Of a stretch of 64,000 bases of DNA, positions 1 through 9,840 are shown in pieces. A program made the position numbers and the translations under genes. Numbering within the stretch: position 1 is the stretch's first letter; every line of letters begins with the position of its first letter. Origin of the DNA: Membranipora membranacea. Its lineage: Eukaryota > Bryozoa > Gymnolaemata > Cheilostomatida > Membraniporidae. The DNA is taken from positions 32,364,001 through 32,428,000 of the forward strand of contig OU612068.1 in assembly GCA_914767715.1 (NCBI GenBank). The letters run 5' to 3'. Under the pieces are notes generated by a model that saw only the letters and a list, made by a program, of their open reading frames with translations, did no database searches and was not told where the DNA came from.

Positions 1-1315
1 AACATGTCGCTGACCACAAAGAGCAGCACAACATGGTTAAGAGAGAGGCAGAGGTTGATCAGTTGGAAGAAGACAACAATTTGGAGACTATGATCGAGAA
101 GATATCTGCCAATGGTAAGGGAGAATCATTCATTGAGTTTTTTAATTTTCTTTTTGATACTTTTTATTGGCAACCATATCCTTTCTTGTCAAAATGTTTT
201 TGGTACAGTGCCAAAAGAAAAATTAACAAAGAAGAAGATTTCTTTGCGGAATCTTGCAAGAAACAAAAGACTATTTGCAGTGAATTTTGCAAGCGTGAAA
301 TTGAAAATTCAGAAATTAACTCTATACTTTCTAATTTCTTTCATATAGTCAATAACATGTAGAATTATTACTGGGTCTCTGTACCATAGCAGGCCATTAA
401 AATACCTGGAGTCACCATCCAGCGTTCTGCGGTGCGACTAAATGTACAACAATATTTTATTTTATTTGCAGGGCTGATCTCACTTGTAAGAGGAAGAGAT
501 GGACGAGACGGATTACCAGGTATGTTAACTTCAACCTCTGTGCCTGCTCTGCTGACAGATTCTAAATTTGATCGAAACCAAATTGCCAATTTATGAAAAC
601 AATCAGGTTCAGGATCTAGACTGTGATTGGACCAATCACAACAAACATCGAACAACTGTTGACCTGCAGCTCACATACTTGCTTTGGGACTTATTCACAG
701 GTGCACCTGGAAGGGATGGAATGCCAGGTCTTGCAGGATTAGATGGCAGTCCAGGATTACCAGGTCCAGCAGGTAATCCTGGAATCAAAGGCAAAGAGGG
801 TCAGCGTGGTGTGCAAGGTACAAATGGAATACCAGGAATTAATGGTGAGATAAGACAGAAGGGAGACCGGGGTGTTCCAGGTAATACAACACGCTTACAA
901 TTACTTTTTTCATAACATTCAGGAGTTGATTGGTTTGTTTTTGATAGAATTTTTCCAAGAACCTAGCCCCGATTCAAATTTATTGTCATTTTACCTCTTG
1001 CATCGCCAATCAACAAAGCATCATTATAGCATTATATATCTGTATTCATTAATTGAAAGAATGTAATAATATTATAAAAAAATTCTCAATTCTTGTCTGC
1101 CCATTGTCAGAGGCAATCAAAGATTTATTTTAATGTTTACAGGCTTACATGGTTTGAACGGAGGAGCGGGCATTATTGGCATGCCAGGATTACCTGATTC
1201 AAAAGGAGAGCCTGGTGAGGTGGGACCATTTGGGAGCCCCAGTATCCAAGGAGAACCAGGTTACTATGGTGAGAGTGGCCCTACGCAGGGGTGTGTCAGT
1301 GTCCATCACCTTTAG
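1..1315 (+). CDS. Collagen-like gene, 3' part (5' end outside window)
   Basis: Exons read as 1-114, 472-519, 701-880 and 1143-1315. Every junction splits a Gly codon after its first base (phase 1), which is common in collagen genes. The first exon is open to the window edge and encodes a charged, coiled-coil-like stretch (around [17 protein letters not shown]). It then runs into Gly-X-Y repeats ([19 protein letters not shown] and so on). The last exon continues the repeat and stops at 1313-1315 after a short non-collagenous tail containing one Cys. In three triplets Gly is replaced while the register is kept: RQK and DSK, with SIQ the third. That would weaken a triple helix. A donor-like GTGAGA near 1269 could mean a further exon that I did not find. 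This is a secreted or matrix collagen-like chain by family, or a decaying copy. No NC1 or C-propeptide domain is visible. Confidence 0.65.
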
Positions 1316-1446
1316 GTAGGACAAGAGGCTAGTTCAAAATAATATTGGTATTACTAGTTAAACAACCAAGTCATATTTGTTTCTTCGCTTGTACCAACAG
1401 AGATGTTTTTAAGTAATAGCTTGTATTATGACGACTGAATAAGGAG

Positions 1447-1712
1447 TAGGAGGTAGCTCAGTTGGTTAGAGCGCCTGCCCTCTGACACGCAAGCATTGGA
1501 GGTCTCAGGTTCAAACCCCTCCGCAGTCTACTGACTACTGGGCTTAGTTGACGCCCTGGGTGTGCTCCGACCTGCCTGCAAACTGAGAGCAACTTGGCCC
1601 CGAACATGGCGGCCGCGCCCTTAAGGCACGTATTTCTCAGTCTTCGGACAGAGACAAACTTGCGATTTTAACCCACATTTTAACCCACATTTTAACCCAC
1701 ATTTTAACCCAC
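1447..1712 (+). mobile_element. tRNA-derived SINE with 12-bp tail repeats
   Basis: The head resembles a tRNA. An A-box-like TAGCTCAGTTGG lies at 1454-1465 and a B-box GGTTCAAACCC at 1508-1518. An acceptor-like GGAGG just before the A box can pair with CCTCC after the B box. An unrelated body of about 145 bp follows. The element ends in four copies of the 12-mer ATTTTAACCCAC (1665-1712), the kind of short 3' tail repeat seen on many SINEs. The D- and anticodon-arm region is degenerate, so this is not a working tRNA gene. I found no clear target-site duplication. Confidence 0.75.
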
Positions 1713-1914
1713 ATAATGTTCTCAGCAAATACAATGATAAAAATTATCAATCAATATCTCACGTACTCACTGTTACCATTGTTGTTTTGTATATTTAAAC
1801 CCACCCAGAACACTGATCACTGATTTCCCATCGCTCTGAATACATAATCCATTTTCAAGATTACTTGGCAGAAATGGAAACAAGATACCATTTTAACGGG
1901 GAGTAGTTGGTAAT

Positions 1915-2029
1915 GCATATTTCCTAGAACTGATTTGTCAAGTCATTGTTACATCAGGAAGTCTGGGGCATATATCTCACGATCCTTGATGTAACAATGT
2001 CTCGACAAATAGGTTCGAGGAAATATGTA
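1915..2029. repeat. Inverted repeat with about 46-bp arms
   Basis: The left arm (1915-1959) and right arm (1983-2029) are near reverse complements; for example CATTGTTACATCAGGA pairs with TCCTTGATGTAACAATG. About 23 bp lie between them. The transcript would form a long imperfect hairpin. It could be a small MITE or foldback relic, or a precursor-like hairpin. No flanking duplication was recognised. Confidence 0.7.
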
Positions 2030-2110
2030 GATATTATCCGCAGAGTAATGTTATCTTCGTTTGTGGAGAGGCACCTCTTCATCACTAGAATGTTAATTTG
2101 GACATAGGAC

Positions 2111-2170
2111 TGCCGCATTTCCTAATCTCCTAACTACCCACACCAAGCCCAAAGTGAGGAAATACGGCGG
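2111..2170. repeat. Short imperfect hairpin
   Basis: TGCCGCATTTCCT at 2111-2123 faces AGGAAATACGGCGG ending at 2170. The stem is about 12 bp and the loop about 34 bp. It sits about 80 bp beyond the larger inverted repeat and may belong to the same degraded element. Confidence 0.45.
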
Positions 2171-3148
2171 TGCTATGGGTTCGGATCCTAACTAAGCTGT
2201 ATCTGGTTAAGGATTTGACATACCTGTATAATACTTCAGGTAGAGACATAAAGACCGGGGATCATTATGTGTACATATTAGTTACAATGAGCCTCAGCTG
2301 CCGAATTATTTATTCATTGATTATAACATATTCTTTGTCATACAGATCAAACTGTACCATGTCAGCATTAAAAGAATCCAACCAACTGCTCAATGTTTAA
2401 AATCGGTCAGTTACCGTATTACATACAACTCTACCTTAATTGAGTTATCATCAAAATTTTCTATTCTTTCACTTTAATCTCTGGCGCAGACTGATAAAGA
2501 GTAGACTTTCAGACCTGGGAGGTATTTTTGGTTACAAGGAATTTAAAACATGTTTCTTGTTTAATCTGTAAACAATGACTTTTTTAATTTACTTAGGATT
2601 GCACTGAAATAGCCTCAGAAAAGACGAAAACAAAGGACTCGTATTTGAGGAAGCAGTGAATTCTGTACCAATGAATTATTTTTACTAGAATTGTGCTAAC
2701 CTTGATTTATAAATAAATCTGTTGGCTCTCACAAAATCCTATATAATAACGCTGAAACAGCAAACAAACAATAAAGCTGAGCTTGCCAATATAATTCAAA
2801 CACAACACAATAATCAATACATACTAACGTAGCATAGCTGCCAGTCTAAACACAATTATACAGTATGAACAGAATAATATATTCAAACTGAGACTATAAT
2901 GAAAACATGCGTGATCAACATGCATTATGTATTTGGTATATTACAAATGAAATATATGCAAGAATTTCATAGTAAGAGTAATGATATTAATTCCCTGTCT
3001 GCTGCCAGTTATGAGCATTGCGTCAGCCGACAGCGAGTAGGAGAGTCAGCTGTTGGTTATGTGAGTCGAGGATATACTTGAACCCTACCACTCTGTATCG
3101 TGGTGATAATAAATATTACCAGCAGATAAAAAAAAGCATATTTACATC

Positions 3149-6100
3149 ATGACAGCAGATTCAAGAAACGACGAGCCTGTCAATGGAGACGCCCCGAGCT
3201 CCTTGTCTACATTTAAGAAGGCAGTCGATGGTAAAGGGCTGAAACTGGAGAAATCTATTAACTTATTTAGTGGAATTACTATAATAGTGGGTAGTATTAT
3301 CGGCTCTGGGATATTCGTAAGCCCAACTGGAGTTTTAGTGAACTGCGGAAGCGTCGGATTATCTCTCGTAGTATGGGTAAGTTAGGTTTTGTTTCGGTGT
3401 GATGTTTTACTCTGAATGGCTAGCTAGCTGATCTCATACGATGGAACTGTGAGCTTAATTGTTGATGTAGCAACAGAACTAGCCACATACCTTTAATATT
3501 AGATTAATTCGGAATGTCTGTCTGGAGTTGATTGTCCGGGATTGTGTATTATGGCCGGTATAGTTTCTCGTTTACTATGCTTGTAGGTTATGTGTGGTGT
3601 ATTCTCGCTGTTTGGAGCGTACTGCTATGCAGAGTTGGGTACAATGATCACCAAGTCTGGAGGAGACTATGCCTATGTATTTGAAGCCTTTGGTCCTTTC
3701 TATGCGTTTCTCCGAATGTGGGTGGAGTGTCTAGTCATCAAACCGACACTTACTGCCATTCAAGTAAGTTTATCTCTCGGTCTGAGTAATACACTTCTAA
3801 CAGAGGTGTATTATTTTTGCTATATACATTACTCCCTTTGGGAGATATACCTCCGCTAAACCCTTTATTATTGAGGGATTTATTTGTTGCTGAAGTTACC
3901 ATTGGGAGATTACCAGAGGAGTTTTCATTCAGAAGCATTGCATTTACTTTAAAAATGATCGTGAAAAGACATTATTTTAGTGTAAGTATCATTATTAGTC
4001 CTAATCACGTCAACACTTCTTGGTCCTGTTGTTTTACAGGGTTTGACTTTTGCTACATATGTTGTGGAGCCCTTCTTCCAAGATTGTGAGAAACCAACCA
4101 TGGCTATCAACCTGCTGGCTGTTGTGAGCATAAGTATGTTGTGAGATCCCATCAAAATATCATTGTAGTGAACTATAACGCTGTCTGGTTAGTCTTGTCA
4201 CGGGGCTACAGAAAATTAGCCATGTGATAATAAGGCTACTGTTCGGTATCAGGAATAAGGCTACTGTTCGGTATCAGGAATAAGGCTACTGTTCGGTATC
4301 AGGAATAAGGCTACTGTTCGGTATCAGGAATAAGGCTACTGTTCGGTATCAGGAGTTCAAAACCATCACTCATTTGAGTTCAGATAGTTGGGGAGCAAAG
4401 GGCTGCTCAAAAAAGTGCCGAATCATGATGATCAGAAACTTTTTAACTGGCATCTGTTTCAGCAAGCTCGATTTTAGCCACTTAATTACGCAACTCAACA
4501 ACGCTCAATAATTAAGCTTGTAAACAAAGTAGAGGTAGACAAAACCAAACAACTTTCATTTCAAGCATCATGCAAAGCTGCACTGGTCATTGTTAGGCTG
4601 AAATGTGCAAACAACTATCAAGTGTCAAATATGTGTGTGTGAATAGTGGGCTCTAACAGCATTGGGGACTATGGTACCACTGATGCTGACATTCATAGGG
4701 CCTTTCAGTGATCAGCATACTTTGGGGATTCAAGCCCTACAGCAGGAATAACAGTCGAGGAATAATTACCGCTCTCATGTCAAGCCAACTTAAGAAAGTC
4801 TGGCGTCAAGTCAGTTCACTTCAGTTCTGCTTCAAATCCAATCACAGAAATTAGAATTACTTACATACTGTGTTTGCTGCATAAATTATGAGGGATTGTT
4901 GGTAATGGGTTGACGGACACTAACAGCAGAAACGTAATTGTATTATAGCCAGATTTTATACCTTCTCAAATCTAATCTAAAATTTGTGTAAGAGCTACAG
5001 CTACGAAATGGAGTAACTGCTAGTGCTCCTATAAATTATAAGTTGTCCAGGTATTAGGTCCCCCATTTAGATTATATCAAATATATGATGCTGTTGTATG
5101 GAGAAATATTTTTATTCCACATTCAAAAGCTGCAGTAAATGTCTGTATTGGACATAGCCACCTAAACTGACCAAACAATCTGCCAGGTGTCAACAGCAGC
5201 ACTCGTTTTACAAGCGGAAATAAAAGGCTCCTTTCTGAACAGCATGAAAAGACAGAATTTATTTGCTTTTCTCCTTTATCCAAATAAAATTTGGCACTGA
5301 GATTGCAGTCCCCTTCTTTATTTTGAGAATTTCCTAAGTAACAACATAAAATTCCCAGAGAGACTTTGAATCATCGTAATGTACTAGCATAAATCATCAC
5401 CAATATACTAAATTATTTTATAACTGATTGTTTTATCTTACAGTGCTGCTGACTTTCGCTAACTGTCGCAGTGTCAGACTGGCAGCGCGTATACAAGATA
5501 TCTCTACCATAGCTAAAACCTTTGCTCTAGTTGTCATCATCATCACTGGTATAGTGAGGCTTGCTCAAGGTGAGCTTATCCACATATCCAAAGGCCTTTT
5601 GCCCCTGATAATTGTCACATCCTGGAAGCATTTGGTGACATTAATCCCAGGAAAGAATCAAAGAATTTTAAATCCATGTTTACAATTACTGTGCCTGATA
5701 TAAGATGTCTCATTTGATGGAAAAGCTATACTTGCTACACTGTGTATATCTATAGAATAAATTATCATTTCTATTTAAATCTCTGACAGGTTACACACTC
5801 AATTTTGCTCAGCCATTTACAAAGTCTATCGACAATGAAGTGAGTGTTGGGACTGTGGCGCTGGCGACGTATTCAGGCCTCTTTGCCTACATAGGATGGT
5901 AAGTATCTATTTTTGATTTTAACCTTTCAACAGGTAGCTGTTTCCTATTGTATCTCTTCTTAGCTATGATGTCTAATAGTCTGCATTTTTGGCTATGATG
6001 TGCGAAGTTGTGAGGGCGTGTCTTCTTGGTTATTACGTGTGATGTTGTTATGATTGTCGTTGTATTCTCCATCTAGGATGAGATTTTCTGTGTGTCTATT

Positions 6101-8818
6101 TGTTATATTTTGGCTGCTTTTAATAAGGGATTATCTTTTCGATTATAGGAACTATCTAAATATGGTGATGGAAGAGTTTCAGAAACCTGAGAGGTCAGTT
6201 GGTGCAACTTATCTTAAATGCTCATAAGTAAAACTACACACAATAGAGTATCCCAAAACTCAATTCTAAAAATAACCAAATATGGTATCAAACACCAATT
6301 TTCCACCTTAATATTACTGACCACTGTTTATTTCAAGGACGATGCTCCCCCAACTAATTCCCTAATGCATATATACAAAGTACAAAACTGCAGAGATCAC
6401 AGGTCATTTGAGTAGAAATCTCCACCACATTACTATAGTTTGTTCCTATACTACATCTATTATGCATGATATTTGGTGCTAATTGGAGACTTACCTATTG
6501 TAGAAACTTGCCGATAGCCATATTTGTCGCAGTTATTACGTGCACTGTCCTCTATACCCTCACAAATGTCGCATACTTTACAAGCGTGACTCCGGCCGAG
6601 ATGGTGTCGAGCTCTGCAGTCGCTGTGGTGAGTCAATCAACAACATGTGTCCAGCAAACTTTGCGAGAGTACCGCCAAAGTTCTGGAAAACATAAGCACA
6701 ACATAAGAACAAGTACGCTGATGCGGCTGTTGGCAGCCACGGCAAACCCCTCCCAAATTTTTGGAACCTGTCTCATCTTTCCTGTTAGCTTCAGATTGGA
6801 TGAATGATGAAACTTGGATTTTGAAAGAGTACAGCACCATACAACTTATGGTTTCTGATATGTATGTGATAATTTATCAGTGTAGCATAAATCGATAAGC
6901 TATCCTCCCACTAAAACAAACCTCAAGTCTCTTGATGACGTCGCTAAATTATTGCCTAAAAATATTGATAGATTCAAGTATGGAACTAAAGTGCTACAAA
7001 AATAAAATGGGTGATGAAATGGCTGTCGAGTTATTTCGTAGTATTTTAATGCACGTAATTGTATGCTGCATTAATTGATTTGCGGCACAAAGCAGTGCTT
7101 GCCTTATAATCTCTAGAAATAAATACCACTTTATATTGATCTGACCGCCTTGCATCATATTGAACAATTCCATTAGACAGCCAGCAGCCATGAAATTGAG
7201 CATCTTTTCCACACAGCATGACAAACGCACGTAACTTAATGGAGTTGGCACAACGCCAATCGTGGCAATCTACAAAGATGTGATCATTAAAAATAAAACA
7301 CATCCTTAGGGAATATAGAGTGTGCCAATGGTCGCTCTTTGAAAATCTTGTCACGAACAAAATGTAAGAGTGTAATTGTGTGTTGTAGACATTTGCTAAC
7401 AAGCTATACGGACCAGCAGCCTTTCTGATGCCGATATTTGTGGCACTCTCATGCGCAGGAGGTATGAATGGTAATCTGCTCACTACATCAAGGATTTTCT
7501 TTGTCAGTGCCAGAGAAGGTCATCTGCCACAGATCATGGCGGGAGTATCAACAAAATATGTTACACCACTACCAGCTGTATTTATTATGGTATGGCAAGA
7601 TTCATTATACAGAAGATTTACCACTGTCAGTCTGTCACCTTGCAATGCATATAAGAATAAGTGATTTTCTTGTCTCGCTGATTTTTACAGTGTGGCAAAA
7701 TCAGATTTGTGTATCTCATTTCATTTTTGTAGGGACTGATGTCATGTTTTTATGTGGCTATCGGTGATGTATTTACTCTTATAAACTACACCAGTTTTGT
7801 ACAGTGGTTTGCGATCGGACTATCTGTAGCTGCTCTACTTTACTTCAGACGTAAACTGCCTGAAGCCCACAGACCTCTAAAGGTATGTACATATAGAGAA
7901 AGTAATCCTGTAAATATCCCCTTATTCTACTTCATGTCAAGTACACTGAGCAACTCTAGGATTAGTGATAATGAGGTGATAATCAAGGCATATCATTAAT
8001 TATGTCGGAATACTGCTCTAGTTCTAAAGTGAATCTAAGTCAGTCAAATTAAATTGATATTTTCCTATAATTTCCTGATCTATTTCTACAGTTTATCTCT
8101 ATTTGCAGATATCACTTTTCTGGCCTATCACGTATATGATAATGACAGTGTTTATATGCGCTGTACCGTTAATAACAGCACCTGTTGAGGTTGGATTTGG
8201 TATACTTATTGTCTGCACAGGAATCCCTGTATATCTAATATTCGTAAAATGGCAGCCTAAGGCTCTCACAGATTGGGGAGGTAAGTCTATAGATAGCACA
8301 TTGATTACATTAATACTTATTTATTTATTTTGATTAAGCTTGAGGTTTTCGGTTGTTGCATTACAAGTAAAGCAATATTGAGAGTCTATAAATGAGTTAA
8401 GCAATTGTATGCTCATTCTTAGAAGGGACACAACTCCAATAATTCAATATTTCTCCTATATTAGCTACAACATGGAGGCCACACACTACGATTTCTGGGT
8501 GGTATTTGTTCGTTTTGTTTCTATCTGATCAAACAAGTTAAGATTTAGAAAACTCTGAAAATTATGAGAGTAAAGAGGTGATGAGGCCCACATTCGCAAT
8601 AGGTTTGACAATGTCGCAGCTAGTCGAGGTGCAAGAAGCGTTATGTTATGTAAAATAGATGATCATCACTACTGTAATAGCAAACCTTTCCAATGTACTA
8701 TGTGCCAATTATTACAGCTTTGTTTCTAAGCTTGACTGTCTGTTCTATTACAGCGAAGTCCACTCGATTCTTACAGAAATTATTCCTAATATATCCAGAT
8801 ACAGAGAAAATGGATTGA
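3149..8818 (+). CDS. SLC7A: SLC7 family amino-acid transporter light subunit (LAT/y+LAT-like), 11 exons
   Basis: Exons are 3149-3376, 3587-3763, 4040-4133, 5444-5569, 5790-5898, 6149-6193, 6504-6627, 7389-7589, 7733-7882, 8109-8280 and 8754-8818. They join in phase to 496 residues, the usual size for the family. TM1 carries the substrate-binding signature [16 protein letters not shown] (about residues 48-63). [18 protein letters not shown] follows TM2. The loop after TM3 has a single Cys in [10 protein letters not shown], the position that makes the disulfide to a SLC3 heavy chain (rBAT or 4F2hc). [17 protein letters not shown] and SAREGHLPQ are conserved in L-type and y+L-type light chains. 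Expected role: sodium-independent or y+L-type exchange of amino acids at the plasma membrane with a SLC3 partner. The exact substrate class cannot be told from sequence alone. The ATG at 3149 is the first ATG of the exon that encodes the normal cytosolic N-terminus. Confidence 0.95.
4190..4238 (+). repeat. Near-palindromic motif pair beside the 25-bp array
   Basis: TAGTCTTGTCACGGGGCTA (4190-4208) is followed by a degenerate inverted partner, TAGCCATGTG..AAGGCTA (4217-4238). The first motif resembles TAGCCTTGTCAC[G/T]CGGCT, which flanks the minisatellite at 28.7-29.9 kb. It directly abuts the tandem array at 4229. Confidence 0.45.
4229..4353 (+). repeat. Five tandem copies of a 25-bp unit (SLC7 intron 3)
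   Basis: The unit begins AATAAGGCTACTGTTCGG and repeats exactly at 4229, 4254, 4279, 4304 and 4329. Copies are essentially identical, so the expansion is recent. It lies in intron 3, about 95 bp after the donor at 4134. Confidence 0.95.
4354..5443 (+). other. Remainder of SLC7 intron 3
   Basis: Apart from the array at its 5' end, I see no conserved coding or structured element. Short antisense open frames (for example 5077-5283 on the minus strand) lack recognisable domains. Confidence 0.5.
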
Positions 8819-8947
8819 AACCCCGGATTGGATATGAATCTATCCACTTCAATGAAGTTGCAACTTTCCTATCTCATTTTCTTGTAAGGCTGGTAATTCT
8901 AAGATAATGCACCCATTAGAAGAATTTACTTTCTGTTATAGTTATTA

Positions 8948-8953
8948 AATAAA
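8948..8953 (+). terminator. Poly(A) signal AATAAA, SLC7 gene
   Basis: Canonical hexamer 130 bp downstream of the TGA at 8816-8818, in a plausible 3' UTR. No cleavage-site data. Confidence 0.55.
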
Positions 8954-9629
8954 TATATTCTACCTCAGCCCTTCACTAGTCACATGAGTATTTTTGATTG
9001 TATAAAGTGGAGTACTGACTACTGACACTGGATGAAAGTTCTCATGAAATATTCCAAACTCTGATTCGAAGCAAAACTAGCCTGTTTTGACAACAACAAA
9101 AACTGGTCATCCTACTATCATATAACTCATTGAAGTTTTGTTTTACTCAAAATATGATGTGTGAATGCGGGTCCATTTCCTGTTATAGGAAATAGAAGTT
9201 TTATTTTAAAAATCATGAAGTTGTATTTTCACAAACAATTTCCACAAACAATACACCTGACTTGACCTGATGTTTATACGAGGCCGCCAGGTTACAATGA
9301 TAAGCCCATTACTACATCGTTGCACTGAGTTTGCAAACTCTGAAGAAAAAAGCAATCATTACAAAGAAGCTTTGTACTTTGGTTTATAGTTTAAAAAAAA
9401 ACTCATCAACAACTGTGGTCAAGTCATGCAGGCAATCTGGACATTACTTCAAACACCTCCATTAGAGCAAGTTTGGTCCATTTGTCATGATATGGAGTCG
9501 CTCCCAATCCACTGGTCATGACGCAGTGGCTTGAGTAACTGGAATACAGTTAAACTGGATCAAACTTGATATTTACTTCCATAAGCTTGACTAAAAACTT
9601 TTCATAATTCTTTTTGGTTTTTAATTAAT

Positions 9630-9635
9630 TTTATT
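9630..9635 (-). terminator. Poly(A) signal AATAAA, MGCGGSK gene
   Basis: Plus-strand TTTATT reads AATAAA on the minus strand, about 205 bp after the stop at 9841-9843. Confidence 0.4.
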
Positions 9636-9840
9636 TTAGAGTTTAAGTAATTTTTCTATGGAGCTGTGGCATAGGTGTTATATCACTGACTCTGACATAA
9701 TTACACAAAGAACATTGGATGACACAAATATTCACAGACAGAAAACAGTGGTGATGGTCTATTTGGCAAACAATAAAAAACAGGGACAGTAACCTGAGAA
9801 GACCAAAAAATTCACATTGATGACAAATACAGCTCCAGAC

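Larger units (their letters stand above)
1316..3148. other. Intergenic spacer, collagen-like gene to SLC7 gene
   Basis: No exon with credible splice sites was seen here. The spacer holds a tRNA-derived SINE with a 12-bp repeat tail (1447-1712), a roughly 46-bp-arm inverted repeat (1915-2029) and a smaller hairpin (2111-2170). The last few hundred bases should contain the SLC7 promoter and 5' UTR. No TATA box stands out. Confidence 0.6.
8819..9840. other. Convergent spacer between SLC7 and MGCGGSK genes
   Basis: Holds the two facing 3' UTRs. A plus-strand AATAAA at 8948-8953 is 130 bp after the SLC7 stop. A minus-strand AATAAA (plus TTTATT at 9630-9635) is about 205 bp after the stop of the minus-strand gene. 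Nothing else is recognised. Confidence 0.6.

Noticed and set aside
1447-1520. Functional tRNA gene
   Set aside because: A and B boxes are present, but the anticodon arm does not fold normally and the sequence runs into a SINE body with tail repeats.
7046-7483. 145-codon minus-strand ORF
   Set aside because: Lies in SLC7 intron 7 and antisense to exon 8; shadow frame.
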